From Prosopocoilus inquinatus (lineage: Eukaryota > Arthropoda > Insecta > Coleoptera > Lucanidae), in NCBI GenBank assembly GCA_036172665.1, contig CM069872.1, positions 43,138,101 to 43,202,100 of the forward strand: a stretch of 64,000 bases of DNA. Direction: 5' to 3'. The position numbers and the translations under genes were made by a program. Below the pieces are notes generated by a model. That model did no database searches and was not told the DNA's origin. It saw nothing but the letters and a program-made list of their open reading frames with translations. This document shows, piece by piece, positions 11,336-22,817 of the stretch. Position 1 is the first letter of the stretch, and each line of letters begins with the position of its first letter.

Positions 11336-14300
11336 TTTTAATGTTTAAAAAGGTTTTGGCGTTTTGATTTCAAATATTCTCGAATAAGTAAAGTTTTATT
11401 CTGAATACCAAGCAGATTAAAACCAGAGAGAGAAGCGGGTGAAACATTTTCGACAATACGTAAAGCACCGTTCGAACAACTACGGAAAACAAATTATAAA
11501 ATCGATTTTTGGCTTTTACTGAAAATCAGAGACGCTACTAACAACTTGTTGTTTAAAGAATTAGGAAACAAAGGGGATGAAAAGTGGATTTTTCATCTCC
11601 ATCCACACGTTTTTACAATTATACGTACAAGAACTAGGATAATGTACAACGGCTTTTAATTAAGAGCGAATGTTTTTTTTTAATCATCGACATATATGTA
11701 TTTTCTTACTTAAGGGCCTTCTTCTTCAATTTCAAGTTTTTCTTCTTTTCCTTTTAATGCCCAGCTGTCTTCCTTTGTCGCAATTCAGTACATTTTACAC
11801 GCACCTTCCGAGGACATCAGTACACAATCGCTCAAATTAAATAATATTTGCTTTTATTTACTCCCAAAGAAGCATCTTTTTTTAATTTGCTTAACTGAAA
11901 TTTTGATTATTTCCTACATTTTCTTTCATAATTCTAACTTGAGACACTGCCGTTAATTTTGGGAAAACAGAAGAAATAGAAAAGTATTAAAACAAAGTAT
12001 TATTAAACCCTCTTCTTTCTTTTTGCCTTTTTTTTTAATTGAAAACCGTATTTTTGAGCGTTCTCTTGCACAAGGAAAGAAATACTTCTATGGGAAAACA
12101 AAAATGAAATCGTTCCTTTTAATATGGAAGGAGAGATGTCAAGACTACGTCACAGGACGAATTGAATAAACTGTACCTTATTTTCTTTTTTTTAAGAAAC
12201 ACCCTGCACAAGGTGGCTCCAAATTAATGCGACGCAGATTAACAGCGCATTTCTTTCGCATCTTTCTTTTCTGTATTCCTATATGTTATGATACAAAGTT
12301 TTGAGTTTGCAAAATCCGATTACAATTATCCTCTCGCTTGTGTAATTAGTTCTTTTTCTGTCATACCTGTCAGTGTCTCAATTTCGGTGGTAGGCCTGCT
12401 AGTTAGTTTATGTTGACCGGGTAATTTTTGATAACATTTTTGTAATAAATTTTGGCGGTTAACAATGGAAGCTGTTCGTGACAATTTAGAACAGCTTGTT
12501 TCACTTGCAAATTCAAAATGTTTCTCTTTTTTTTCTCTTGACAAGTATCTTGACAATCGACATTTCAACTTTAATCTAATTTTGAAATTGGAAGATGTAC
12601 ATCGTCAAAAGGATTAGCTAAATTTCCTAACATTTTTACCAACATCAAAAACATTTGACAGGTATTATAGAAAATACAACCAGATAATATTTTTATATCT
12701 TCTCTGCACCCGTTTTTCTTCGCCATTAAGAGAAAATGAAAAGAGACTCTTACTTTTGGTTATTGGTCAACAGAAGTTCTTTTCTTTTTCGTATTCTTCG
12801 ATTTGTTTACTTGTGCTTTTGTTGTTAATTAAAGAAAGCTCTACGTATGTGTTCATAATAAATGTTCCTTTTAAATTTGAAAGAAAAGAATTCATCAGGG
12901 TTAAAGTAGGACGATTGAGATATAGCTTACAACAAGCACAGGCAAAGTTAAGCGATTCCTGCATCGCAAAAGCGCACTGAAACACTTTCAACCTTTTTCA
13001 CAATGCGATTAAAGTGGGTAGTTAATTTGAAAGCACGATTTACATAGGATGTTTAGGCTCGTAGGTTTATTATTTCATTCGCTTTATCTCTCCAATTTTT
13101 CATCCCTTTTCCCCTGAAAACCTCTAGAACAGTGTCGTTTCATCTCTTTCTAAATTTTCCTTTCTTCTTCTTGTATTACGATTCCAAGTGTCTTAGAACT
13201 AGTCACTGTAATCTAAGTCATCTTAGTACTATTATTTCATTTATTGTGGTTGGTTAGTAATCAGTTTGTGTTTTCCTTGGGCTTTATTTTCTCTCTCTCT
13301 TTTTGTGATAGATTCATCTTTCGTTTTTTTCCCATCTAATGCTCTCCTGATCATCTTTTTTTTCTACCTCCTTAATTTTCATTTGACTTGCTTACGACTG
13401 ATGTTTCCCGTCCATGTAATGTGTTTGGTCTTCATACTAATTGATTTTTGTAATTTTAGTTGGAGTTTTATGTGTTATCCAATCGTTTTCATTATCCTTC
13501 TGTCGAATCAGTCATCAGTGACTTATACTTCTTCCAATTTCATTCGTTCTTCCCCATGGCGTGTGGGGCCATAGCAAAATTTCTACGTTTCGATTGAATG
13601 CCAATTATCCACATTTTTTATAGTTATTTCTTTCAGCTCTTTCTCGTTTCTTCTTTTCAATGCCATGCCATCTAGATAGCTTATACTTGTTATTCTTTTA
13701 GTTAAGCAGCGTGAGCAGCAAGAAAATCTGATATATGTGAAGTTGCAGCTTCGTTATCTTATACCTACACATATCTTGTGGTATAAGTTAACAAAGTTGC
13801 AACTTTACAAGTAACAATAATTTTTGCTCACACTGTATTATTGCCCCTATTGAACTCTCCTTTATACTGTTTTCCAATACTAATTATAAGTTGAACGGCA
13901 GTGTTGAGAAAGAGTGTCCTTGTGCAATCTAGTCTTATTCTCATAATCTCCCGACCCTTTCTCTCTATTAATTAATTAATGAATTAAAATATCTGGGGCA
14001 AATATAGCGTAATTATTTTTATATTCATGTGATTATATTAGATAATATAAATTAGAATAAATAAATTCATTTCCTTTCACCGCGGGCTCTTCTTCCATTC
14101 AATTCTTCCTTAAAGGTTTTTGTTCTGCGTTTCTCTAACTTTTATGGTTCTTGTGCCATCTACATCGTTCAGTCGTGTTTTCTTTCTTCTTATTTTAATT
14201 CCATCATCGTTCATCCTGTTGTCTCATTTTTGCACCGAGATGAATCAAACAGCCGAAGAAGTTTGTTTAATTTCGAGCCTTTCTTGATATCAAACCCCAA

Positions 14301-15172
14301 TTTTGCTCTGCACTTCTTCACTCAATAATTTTATAACATCATAAATACCTATTCATAATTGATTAACATTAAGTTTCATAGCCAGATATTGCTAGTTGTT
14401 TCTAGTTCTACTGTCTGATTTTTCTTGGTAATTGTCTTTGTTATTCTTAGGTTTAATTTTGACGATAATACATTTTAAGATGCCTACACATTTCGTTGTT
14501 GTTTTGTTTGATTTATGTTCTCTTTTTTGTGTTTCTTAATTAGTCATTGTTGCATAAAATATTTAACTTTAAACCTGAATTAGAATGTGACACTTATTAT
14601 GACGTACATCATATTGTAGCATACTCTAACGCAGGCTTAAATTTAATCCTGGTTTAAATGTGTTTTGCAACCTATGCTTAAGGCCAGTTTTCCAATTAGG
14701 GTTTAATTTTAAACTCCGTCTTATTCATAAGGAAATAATTGTCTATACAGTTGTTACCGTGGGAATAAAGCGAAGCTTAAAGTTAAAATGAACTGAAAAA
14801 CCCAGCCTTTTTTCAACTTGAAATCAGAATGTTTCTATTTATACTTTTCTAATTGCGCAATTATAGAAACTTTTAAGATAAATTATTGATCCTTATTTAA
14901 TGAGTGCCATTGATATTTCGTTGTGTTCTTTGTACCGTTATGTTTATAGTATACACTTTTTTTGGTGAATGGTGATGTAATCCTTACGTTGGCGTCATTC
15001 TTTTGTTCACTTGTTTACGAATACTTTTCATTCAGGACAAAAAACGTACGACGTATTTTCACAATACTCGAAGATTACAGTCGTTATGTTTCGTAAAGCT
15101 TTCTGTTGTCGTTTTTATCTTTTTTTTTATTTTCAATAACGTGTGTTTAAAGAAATATTGTTTCTTACACGT
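11336..15172. other. Krüppel upstream region, no gene recognised
   Basis: This ~3.8-kb stretch has no supported gene and no clear complete mobile element. A degraded inverted-repeat remnant with TTAAATTTAATCCTGGTTTAAA motifs lies near 14636-14715. The stretch probably contains the Krüppel promoter, any 5' exon and regulatory DNA, but no TATA/Inr pair or first exon could be assigned with confidence. Confidence 0.45.
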
Positions 15173-15187
15173 TTATTATTATTTCAG
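15173..15187 (+). promoter_or_regulatory. Kr: Likely splice acceptor before Krüppel main exon
   Basis: A T-rich tract ends in TTATTATTTCAG at 15187, just before the coding exon. The 23 bases between this AG and the ATG at 15211 contain no stop in the Krüppel frame. They would add seven residues (ILSSRET) plus a split codon if joined to an upstream exon. An intron in the N-terminal coding part is known for Krüppel in Drosophila. I could not identify the partner donor. Confidence 0.5.
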
Positions 15188-15210
15188 AAATATTATCATC
15201 AAGAGAAACA

Positions 15211-16347
15211 ATGAAAGTGGAACCAGAAGAGACAACAACTTTGAAGAATCCCCTAACGTCCGTGGCGTTCCCGTCCTTTCCAAATTCGGCGATGTTCACC
15301 CCATCGCAGCTGCTAATGGCAAGCCAATTAATGGCGGCGTCTGGCCTGGGAATCCCCGCGAACCCGGCGTTTTTCCACCCGGGCCTTTTCGCGTCGGCCT
15401 GGACGCCAAATTCACCACCCTCTCCACCCACTAGCAGCGAACAATTATCGCCCGCCTTAAAATCGCGAAAGCACAACAACAACAACAACGTGGTGACGAG
15501 CAGCAGCTCAGATGCGAAATTATCGAAGCGGAAGTCGACGAAAAAAGCGGAAGAAGATATTCCGCTCACATCGCCCACGTCGAGCTCGTCGTCGCCGCCG
15601 TCTAGCAGCGACGCCGTCAACAAAGATAGCAATCGCGACAAACAATTTACGTGCGGGGTTTGTAATCGATCGTTTGGCTACAAACACGTCCTCCAGAATC
15701 ACGAGCGCACGCACACGGGGGAAAAACCTTTCGAATGTCCCGAGTGTCACAAAAGATTCACACGCGATCACCATTTGAAGACGCACATGAGGCTGCATAC
15801 CGGCGAAAGGCCTTATCATTGCGAGCACTGCGACAGACAATTTGTCCAAGTGGCAAATCTAAGAAGACATTTAAGGGTGCACACAGGCGAACGCCCGTAC
15901 GCCTGCGAACATTGCTCGTCTAGATTTTCCGATTCGAATCAACTGAAAGCCCATCTGCTAATTCATACAAATGAGAAACCGTTTTCCTGCGATCGCTGTC
16001 ACAGTAAATACAGGAGAAGACATCATCTGATTCAACACAAGTGCGGCATTCCCGATAAAGAAACTAGCTCGGAAATACCTGACGAAAACGAAGAAGATAC
16101 TCGGCAAAAAAGGATGCTGCGAATACCCAGCGCCCCCCTGGTTACGCTGCCACTGCACGTCACCCTTCCAGAGCAAACCGAACCCGAAGATCTATCAATG
16201 AGTACGGGCCTGCACTCACATAGCAGTGGCGATTCACCCCTGTCGAGGTCACCCAGTTCAAGGGAGGATCCCGACGAGGAATACGATCTGGACGACTCTT
16301 CGGCGGCGATCTTTCTGCAGCGGAGGCTCCCCCAGAGTCAGTCCTAG
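15211..16347 (+). CDS. Kr: Krüppel, gap-gene zinc-finger transcription factor
   Basis: Encodes a 378-residue nuclear DNA-binding repressor. Residues 146-278 hold five fingers: four C2H2 fingers (C148/C151/H164/H168, then pairs starting C176, C204, C232) and a last C2HC-like finger (C260/C263/H276/C278). Linkers 1-3 are HTGEK/RP-type. The finger helices ([42 protein letters not shown]) are those of Krüppel, not of generic Kr-like proteins. Residues 325-330 are PEDLSM, the CtBP co-repressor site of Krüppel, followed by the acidic YDLDD at 358-362. The N-terminal third is Ser/Pro-rich with a KVEPEE start and a 6-Asn run. In known insects Krüppel patterns the central embryo as a gap gene. The ATG at 15211 is the first in this exon, but an upstream exon may add residues. 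The frame ends at TAG 16345-16347 and is intact. Confidence 0.95.
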   Translation: MKVEPEETTTLKNPLTSVAFPSFPNSAMFTPSQLLMASQLMAASGLGIPANPAFFHPGLFASAWTPNSPPSPPTSSEQLSPALKSRKHNNNNNVVTSSSSDAKLSKRKSTKKAEEDIPLTSPTSSSSSPPSSSDAVNKDSNRDKQFTCGVCNRSFGYKHVLQNHERTHTGEKPFECPECHKRFTRDHHLKTHMRLHTGERPYHCEHCDRQFVQVANLRRHLRVHTGERPYACEHCSSRFSDSNQLKAHLLIHTNEKPFSCDRCHSKYRRRHHLIQHKCGIPDKETSSEIPDENEEDTRQKRMLRIPSAPLVTLPLHVTLPEQTEPEDLSMSTGLHSHSSGDSPLSRSPSSREDPDEEYDLDDSSAAIFLQRRLPQSQS

Positions 16348-16575
16348 TCCGGTTTTATTTGTTCTAACAAGTACGGGTATGTCAAGTCAACTTGTCATTC
16401 ATTGTCAGGGATGTTTTTGTTTAATTTATATTGTATTTGTATATTACGCGATGTTCTGTACAGTCTGGTATGCAAGTTCCTCAACAATAGCCTAGTTTTC
16501 GCTTCTGTAGATGTGTGAATGTTTCCTCCTTTTTCAGAGTCAATAATTCACTTCATTCACAAAACGCTAACGCAA

Positions 16576-16581
16576 AATAAA
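16576..16581 (+). terminator. Kr: Krüppel poly(A) signal candidate
   Basis: AATAAA lies 229 bp after the stop codon in AT-rich 3'UTR-like DNA. A second AATAAA follows at 16681-16686. Either could define the mRNA end. The ribozyme-bearing repeat starts just beyond, at about 16725. Confidence 0.5.
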
Positions 16582-16724
16582 TCTGCCTTAATTCTCCTGT
16601 ATATATGTACATTTTTTTAATTATTTTATTTATTACTATTATTATTTTTTTATAATTGCATCTAATCAGTGCGAACAAGTAATAAATAATGACCTAAGCT
16701 TTCACATTTATTTTTTTGATAAAT

Positions 16725-16925
16725 TTTGTTGCAAATCGTTTTTGATTGCAATGAAAACCTCGAGCAGCCTTTATACAGCTGTTTCGGCCCTATTTGGGGC
16801 TTCTTCAGCAGAAACGTAGCTCGAAATTTCCACTGCAAATCAAAAACGACTTGACCAATTTAATCGCAAATGCGATGTAATAGTGATGAATAGGTAAAAC
16901 AGCGACATCCTACGATCGCATTATT
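16725..16925. mobile_element. Second copy of the hammerhead-bearing repeat
   Basis: This is about a 200-bp half-copy of the element at 10865-11335. It has the same ribozyme hairpin, the same AATCGCAAATGCGATGTAA block, and the same AGCGACATC...ACGATCGC end. It lies about 400 bp downstream of the Krüppel stop codon. Confidence 0.7.
16753..16831 (-). ncRNA. Hammerhead ribozyme, type I, copy 3
   Basis: On the minus strand: CTGAAGA (16802-16808), stem II GCC/GGC with a CCAAATAG-type loop, GAAA (16782-16785), the stem III palindrome ACAGCTGT, and cleavage triplet GTA (16774-16776). GTA replaces the GTC of the other two copies and is still a permitted NUH triplet. Stem I keeps its two-helix layout but has an A/C mismatch near the core. 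It may be less active than the copies at 11 kb. Confidence 0.7.
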
Positions 16926-18750
16926 TTTTTAACGTTTCATAACATTGAAATTTGGTCCAAATACTAAAATAAAATAAAATTTAAATGAAAAAATTCAAAT
17001 AAAAAGTTGAAAAATCTTGATTCTTATCTTCAGAATGTTTAAAGGACTTTTCTTTAGAAACTTTCTTTTCAGCCTTGCGGGAGTTAGAATTTTCTTTCTT
17101 CCTATTCTATTCTATTTCTTATTTTACACTCTTATTGTTTCTATTATTACTTTTTTATATTTAATGGACAATTTTGGCTTGATTGACAAAGATGTTGAAA
17201 TTTTTGTACATAAAATTTGGAGACTTCAATGAAACATTAAGCTGCAAGCCAAATTAATTGAAACTTTTTCAAAAGTTTCTTGTTCTTTTCATTTTTTTTA
17301 TTGGCAAAGTTAGTCTGATGCGATGTATATCTACATACAAAATTATATTTCATGAAAAGTTACATCTGTTTTATGTTGGAAGTAATGTATAAACAACTGG
17401 TCAGATGCACTATGGTTTATTTTTTTTTAAATTTATGTCCCCATGTTTTAAGCAAAGTCAATATCGACTTTCAAAACATGCTTTAGGATAATAAACCGGT
17501 GAATATTTTAAGTTTCTAAAAATGCTCTCTTCCTGGAAGCATTTTTATAATCTAGTTCGCTCTCCTCTATTCTGTAATTTTAGTGCCGGAACAATTTGGC
17601 ATCTGCGGACCACAGTTCTTTCTACCTGAAAATCCGTTTTGCATATCGGTTCGCAAAACCGTAAATTATACTGCTCCAGTTTATTGCAACAGACCGCAAA
17701 TCGGTCCTCCGGGTGCCTGCGTTTGTGCGGATGCGGTCGTTGCACTTGTCTTTCGAGGCCTTTTGCAGATAAGGGTTGAAAGCGGTGGACGCTGCTGCTT
17801 CGGCCTCTAATTCCGAACGTATTTCAAAGTGACAGGGGTTAATCTTTTAAATATCACTTGACGACACTCGAAATGCAACAGGTCCGATGACGTTGAATAT
17901 TTTGACGGGAAGTTGTGTTCGTAATCGCTCACGTAATTTTTGCGTGAGAGAGGGACTTGGTACAGGTTTTACAAAATTTTGTTCACATTGTTTTTTTTTT
18001 TAAATAACATCGAAATTAGGAGATATTTGTTCAAATTGAACTACTTAAAAAATGGTAATCATTGTAAAGCTAACTCTATCTTGGATAGAAAACGTTCAGA
18101 TTGTGACTATATTAGAATACACTCTGTACATTTTTGAACATCTTAATCGGTTGTCACGCTTAAATAGACACAACAAAAATTGTAAGGAAGTTGGAACTTT
18201 AATTGTCAGCTGATTTTTTTATGTACAGATTGTATCAATTACTTTTGTTTATAGTTAATACGAAAGAGCAATAGGGAAAGAAAATAATCTTATCCCATCG
18301 GGTCGGTTCATTGAGTTTTAAAGATTATCAAATTATCATTTTATCAAAGAATGTTGATTGTTCATGAAATTTGTGGAATTAAACGAATAATATTTGAATA
18401 AAAGTTTGGATGAATAATGAATAATGATGGACTCGTATGCGCTCTCACATCCATTGCTATAACCAATAATATGTGACACAACCTGTATTATGTACTGAAA
18501 TCTTAAATCTACGTACGTTATTCCTGTAATACTTTTCTTGTTTTATATACTAATAATTTTCTGTTATACTTTTTAACATTACTGCTTTTGAAAATCTGTC
18601 CCGAATTTAAATCTGCTTTCGAAATTAACTTAACTCTTTTTTATATTTTTAATTCAAATTGAAAACTGTAAAGTAATTAAACAATAACTGCGATATAAAT
18701 TTTACTTATGTTGTTTTACAACAACAAAATTAATTGATTGATTGAATGAA
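16926..18750. other. Intergenic DNA, no gene seen
   Basis: No supported gene. A less AT-rich block at 17580-17815 has overlapping open frames on both strands (75 and 66 codons) without recognisable motifs. The rest is AT-rich with no clear repeat ends. Confidence 0.5.
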
Positions 18751-18990
18751 TTGAATTGGATGAATGAAGCACTTCTTAATTTGTTAAGTAGATTTTATTC
18801 TAGCGACCGGTTTCGGTATTTAAACCTTCATCAGACCGCTCACGTCGAAAACATATTTTAAAATTAAATTATAAATGTTCGAAAAGAAGAATAGTTAAAC
18901 ATGTAATGTCAATTGCAGTGGTTGGGAGAAGAAACTGAGAAACTCAGTTTTATTTAACAAATTAGGAAGTGCTTCATTCATCCAATCTAA
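18751..18990. mobile_element. Inverted-repeat element with hammerhead-like core
   Basis: The ends are about 35-bp inverted repeats (TTGAATTGGATGAATGAAGC at 18751 and its complement ending at 18990). The interior has no reading frame and carries one hammerhead-type core on the minus strand (separate entry). Confidence 0.65.
18800..18850 (-). ncRNA. Hammerhead-like core, CTGATGA type
   Basis: On the minus strand: CTGATGA (18828-18834), a GGT/ACC stem II, GAAA (18811-18814), and the self-complementary ACCGGT followed by C, giving the classical GTC triplet (18805-18807). Stem III is so short that it would work only as a 1-2-bp stem or as a dimer. Stem I is weak (about three pairs including G-U), so activity is doubtful. 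Confidence 0.45.
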
Positions 18991-19136
18991 ATTTCTACCT
19001 AATTCTGAACCATAATCAACAAAGTTTTCTAACCTCCCCTTTTCATTAGTATATATATCTTTTTTTAAAAACGATAAAATTATTACATAGTAATGTTGTA
19101 TACCGACTGGAGACTCTCGTTTTAAACAACAGTGAA

Positions 19137-19323
19137 TTCATGAAGAGCAACAAGGAGTACACGTATGCGATTGGTAGAAAGAGTAGGGTACAGCGTAGCT
19201 TTTTTGCTTTGAGCAGCACTATTGGTTATGATACCAACTACTTACGTTAAAAATGCAAGGACAGTACCTTTTCTTTTTAACATATTGTGAGTAGGGTGTT
19301 CTTCGTTGTTGCTCTTCGTGAAA
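19137..19323. mobile_element. MITE with ~28-bp inverted ends
   Basis: TTCATGAAGAGCAACAAGGAG at the left pairs with the inverse TTGTTGCTCTTCGTGAA at the right. There is no coding frame. No clear target-site duplication could be assigned. Confidence 0.5.
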
Positions 19324-20060
19324 CAGCTTTTGGCTAAAATGAAAGTCTTCACTCGGTGCTTACACGATTTCAAATTTAATATTTCTCTTCACTTTTCCTT
19401 ACCTAATATATTTATTTGCGATGTGAAGAACTGAAACTGAAAGCTTTTCGCGCTTTGAATGGATAAACATTGAAAAAGAGAAGCATTGTTTGCTGCAGTA
19501 AAAATGTTCTTTACGGTATGAGAACATTTAGTAGAGTTTAACAATTCTTTAATTATGATTCATTCCTTTTTTGTGTTTATTTTGTTGTCTCGTATATCAG
19601 AAACTATGCGATTCAATCCATTTGTAAACAACACTTCCCGTTTTGGTAATCATCCTGAATTTACAGAGTCTGCTCCTGGTAGTAACTTTTTAATAACTTC
19701 CTAGCTATTACTCACAACCAATAAATGAAACTTTAGAAGTTATAACCTATAATGGTCTGCTCTATGAAGGAAATCATTTTCATTTTACACAGGATGTTCC
19801 GTAAGAGAGTTACACTAAATTGCAACTTGTGTTTTATATTTTCATGTGTAGGTCAGGGTTGGGCAAAAGAAATTTTTAAAATAAATCAATCTCAATTCAT
19901 CATTTAAAGGAATTAATTGTCATTTTTGTTTAATTATTGCAAAATTTTTTGAAAGTGATGTTTTCCGCTTCCTCAAAGCTTATGACGTCGCATACTTCAG
20001 GAATACGTTCAAGAAGATGAGCCTCTGTCTTTCAATTAGGCTTGTTCGGATTCTCGCGAG

Positions 20061-20151
20061 GGCAGTTCTAGAACCGTCAGGAGCGTGCGCTTTATAAAGA
20101 AAACAATGTTTTCTTATTGTGCGCATGCTCCTGACGATTCTAGGACGCTTC
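20061..20151. repeat. Inverted repeat, 29-bp arms
   Basis: GCAGTTCTAGAACCGTCAGGAGCG on the left pairs with CTCCTGACGATTCTAGGACGC on the right with few mismatches. The centre is AT-rich. It is directly followed by another palindromic element at 20153. Confidence 0.6.
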
Positions 20152-20152
20152 T

Positions 20153-20293
20153 GGGGCTCTATTCTGAATTCACTCGACTAAAGTCGTATGTCAAAATGAC
20201 GCAGTGCTCGAACAATCTGTAAAATTTTGTTTTAAAATCTACTCACTTCATTTTGACGTTATTTTCGCGTACGACTTTAGTCGAGTGACTTGA
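20153..20293. mobile_element. Palindromic MITE, TCACTCGACTAAAGTCG arms
   Basis: The arm TCACTCGACTAAAGTCGTA and its inverse TACGACTTTAGTCGAGTGA flank a short centre with ATTTTGACG blocks. The left end GGGGCTCTATTCTGAA resembles the GGGGC Harbinger-type ends at 8092; the matching right terminus is missing. Confidence 0.55.
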
Positions 20294-21283
20294 GAAAAAG
20301 ATGGACTATCCTTGCAAGAACTCGACTGAGCCTACTGGAACAAAAAAAATCAGCTGCCACGGTTATTTGAACGCAACCAATGAATTGTTTTGTACTAGAA
20401 TTCTATTGGTGATCAAGTATGACACGTCACAGCGCGGGAATTTAATCAGGAAAAGACTTTAAAAAATCAAATAACGCAGCATAAAAAAATCAATAAATGT
20501 ATATATTTTTATACATTTGTTTTCATATTTTGGAAAAATCGTATAGCACCCCATTCAATTAGCTTTTTGTTAGCGGAAAATCAATTTTCAACGAGCAAAC
20601 AAATCTCAGTGTTTCCTGAAGAAGAAACCGAACGATGGCAAAACGTTGAGATGGGTGCGATTTTTAAGCTGATTGAGTTACTGTATTAATCATAGAGTTT
20701 GCGCAAACACATCGTTACGTTATAAATGCAGTCGTTATAAAATACAAAATGCAATTATTACTTATTGAAAACGAACAGGAGATGCACCGTATATCACAAT
20801 TACCTAAACTTAAGCGCATATTTTTACAAATTTTGTGCTTGTCGCTTCAGTTTTCAAATTTTAAGTACCCTATCTAATTTATAACGATGCAATTATAACC
20901 AAATATCGGATGAAAATACAGAACTTAATGTCATTCTCATAAGCCTTTATGTTTGTTACCGCGTATTCATTGCATTAATAACCCGGCGCTCATGAGCTGG
21001 CGGCGAGCGTGCGGGTTGCTTTCAGGAGCCGAAGTGACCGTGAATATTCATACAAATGTCCTAAGATTGCTTATAACGTAACGGTTCCTTTGCGCAAACT
21101 CTGTGTTATTGGATATCCTTTTTAATAGAATATTGGCTTTGATTTTAATTTTAATTGTAAAATGTTGAAGTAAATACAGAGTGATCAACTGAATTTTACC
21201 TCGTACTTGGCCATGACTCGAAAATATACGTCTTAAGAACGACATGTCGGCTGTTTAGTTTGACTACGTTTGTTTTGACATTT
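20294..21283. other. Intergenic DNA, no gene seen
   Basis: No gene recognised. At 20616-20622 CTGAAGA is followed 17 bases later by AAAACGTTGA, a decayed hammerhead-like pattern that I do not call as an RNA. Confidence 0.5.
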
Positions 21284-21390
21284 ACAGCGTTTTCGATTCA
21301 CTTGTTGTTGCATGTTCTTTTAACCTCATGTAGTAATACGAGATGAAGATACTCTGAGTGCAATCACTGCAAGTTAATCGAAAACGTCAT
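21284..21390. mobile_element. MITE, AGCGTTTTCGA family, copy 1
   Basis: The inverted ends contain AGCGTTTTCGATTCACTTG and TAATCGAAAACG. The interior has the family's ATACTCTGAGTGCAATCACTGCAAG segment. Other copies are at 22701-22817 and 56408-56536. Confidence 0.55.
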
Positions 21391-22265
21391 ACGACATTTT
21401 CGTGCATTCTTCTAAAAACTAAAATTCGTCGACGATTCTCAGTTTAAAATTCCAATTCCCAAATTCCTGAAAAATTTTATATTCTGATTAAAACCAAACG
21501 TTTCTTTTGAAACGTTTTATTCAACAAAGAAGGTCGGTTCAAAAAATCACCCTTAATCCCATAGGCTGCTTCGAGGCGAAAAATGGGATGCCTGATCAAA
21601 AGGGTTGTCTTGATAGGGCAGACGATGTGTACTTCACTCTCATTAAGACCTACACAATAATTAAACCGATTATATGTATGCATATCCGGATAATTTTGTT
21701 GAAAATAAGATTATTAGCAAGAATATGGGCTGAAATAAGCCACGGAGCAGCTTCGCAGTGACCTTTCTGCCAAAAATTATTCTGGATGTTAAATAGATCA
21801 ATCCCCCTTACAAGAAAGATCAGGATTACCGATTCCTCAAAAATATCTTTCTTCATTATATCCTAGTCAACTTTTCTTTTCTCCTCGATTACTCTTCTTA
21901 TAATATTCCCCATTAAGAGCACTTCTCATCTAGATAAAAGTCTGAACTTGGAGGTTTTCAACTGCTTGCGCCCACAAGAATGAAACCTTCTACCAAGAAT
22001 CCTCCAACAGCCCAAAGGCTAGATCTTCACAAAAAGACTTTTTAAGGAAAGTAGAATGGTAGAATCAGGCTGCCCCTAGGAACTTCAAAGGCTCCTGTCT
22101 CTCTTATGCTAAAACGTAAATTGGGTTCATACTCCGGAAATAAGACACGAGTTTTGTTGTCAAAGCCCACTGGAGGTAAAATGTAGTTGATCTCTCGATA
22201 TATTTATAAATGAAGTAATATTAAAAAGCTATTTAGCAGTGCAAATCAGAATTTGATTTAGTAAT

Positions 22266-22589
22266 GTACTATGCCCGTCAAGCAAATCTGGGACAACTCT
22301 GCGTGCATTTTTGAGTTGTTTTATTGGGTTGAATGCAGCTTTAAATAATTCATCTTGCTATGTAGAGCTTCTTTCTATGGTGATATAAAAAAACCTTCAT
22401 CATATTTACAGCAGGACATATTATAGGCGTTTACGATAATTGGCGCGGTACATGGATCGGGGTAGAAGAGGAAGATAGAGCGAATGCGTTTAATGCAAGT
22501 AAGAGTGAAAGAATAGATTAACTTGTATATACCGCTCCAATTATCGTAAACGCCTTATATGTCCCAGATTTTTTTGACGAGCATAGTAC
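22266..22589. mobile_element. Inverted-repeat element with nested MITE
   Basis: The outer ends GTACTATGCCCGTCAA and TTGACGAGCATAGTAC are inverted and extend inward through AAATCTGGGACA. A second element with its own inverted ends lies inside at 22422-22559. Neither has a reading frame. Confidence 0.65.
22422..22559. mobile_element. Nested MITE, TATAGGCGTTTACG ends
   Basis: TATAGGCGTTTACGATAATTGG at the left end is matched by the inverse CCAATTATCGTAAACGCCTTATA at the right. About 95 bp of non-coding sequence lies between. It inserted into the element at 22266-22589. Confidence 0.7.
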
Positions 22590-22700
22590 CTAATATCGAT
22601 AATTTCTAATTTGTATTCCTAACTTGGTATCATTTATTTCATGGAACCTTCTCTCAATATTGGACAGAGAGGACAGAAAGGGCCATGCGATATCGAATTT

Positions 22701-22817
22701 TATAGCGTTTTTGACTGGCAGCTCTAGAGCACTCTGAGAGTATCTCCATCCTCTGTTTTCACATGAGGTTAAAACAAAATGGAGATACTCTGAGAGCGCT
22801 CAGTCGAAAACGCTATT
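22701..22817. mobile_element. MITE, AGCGTTTTCGA family, copy 2
   Basis: TATAGCGTTTTTGACTG and its inverse CAGTCGAAAACGCTATTA bound 117 bp. The arms pair through GAGTATCTCCAT and the loop lies around 22755. Confidence 0.65.

Noticed and set aside
15003..15434. 143-codon open frame overlapping the Krüppel start, and opposite-strand frames across Krüppel
   Set aside because: They are shadows of the Krüppel coding sequence and its intron-like upstream DNA; only the Krüppel frame has recognisable domains.
20616..20650. CTGAAGA ... AAAACGTTGA as a further hammerhead
   Set aside because: The GAAA box is changed to AAAA, stem II is poor and stem I does not abut the core. Too decayed to call.
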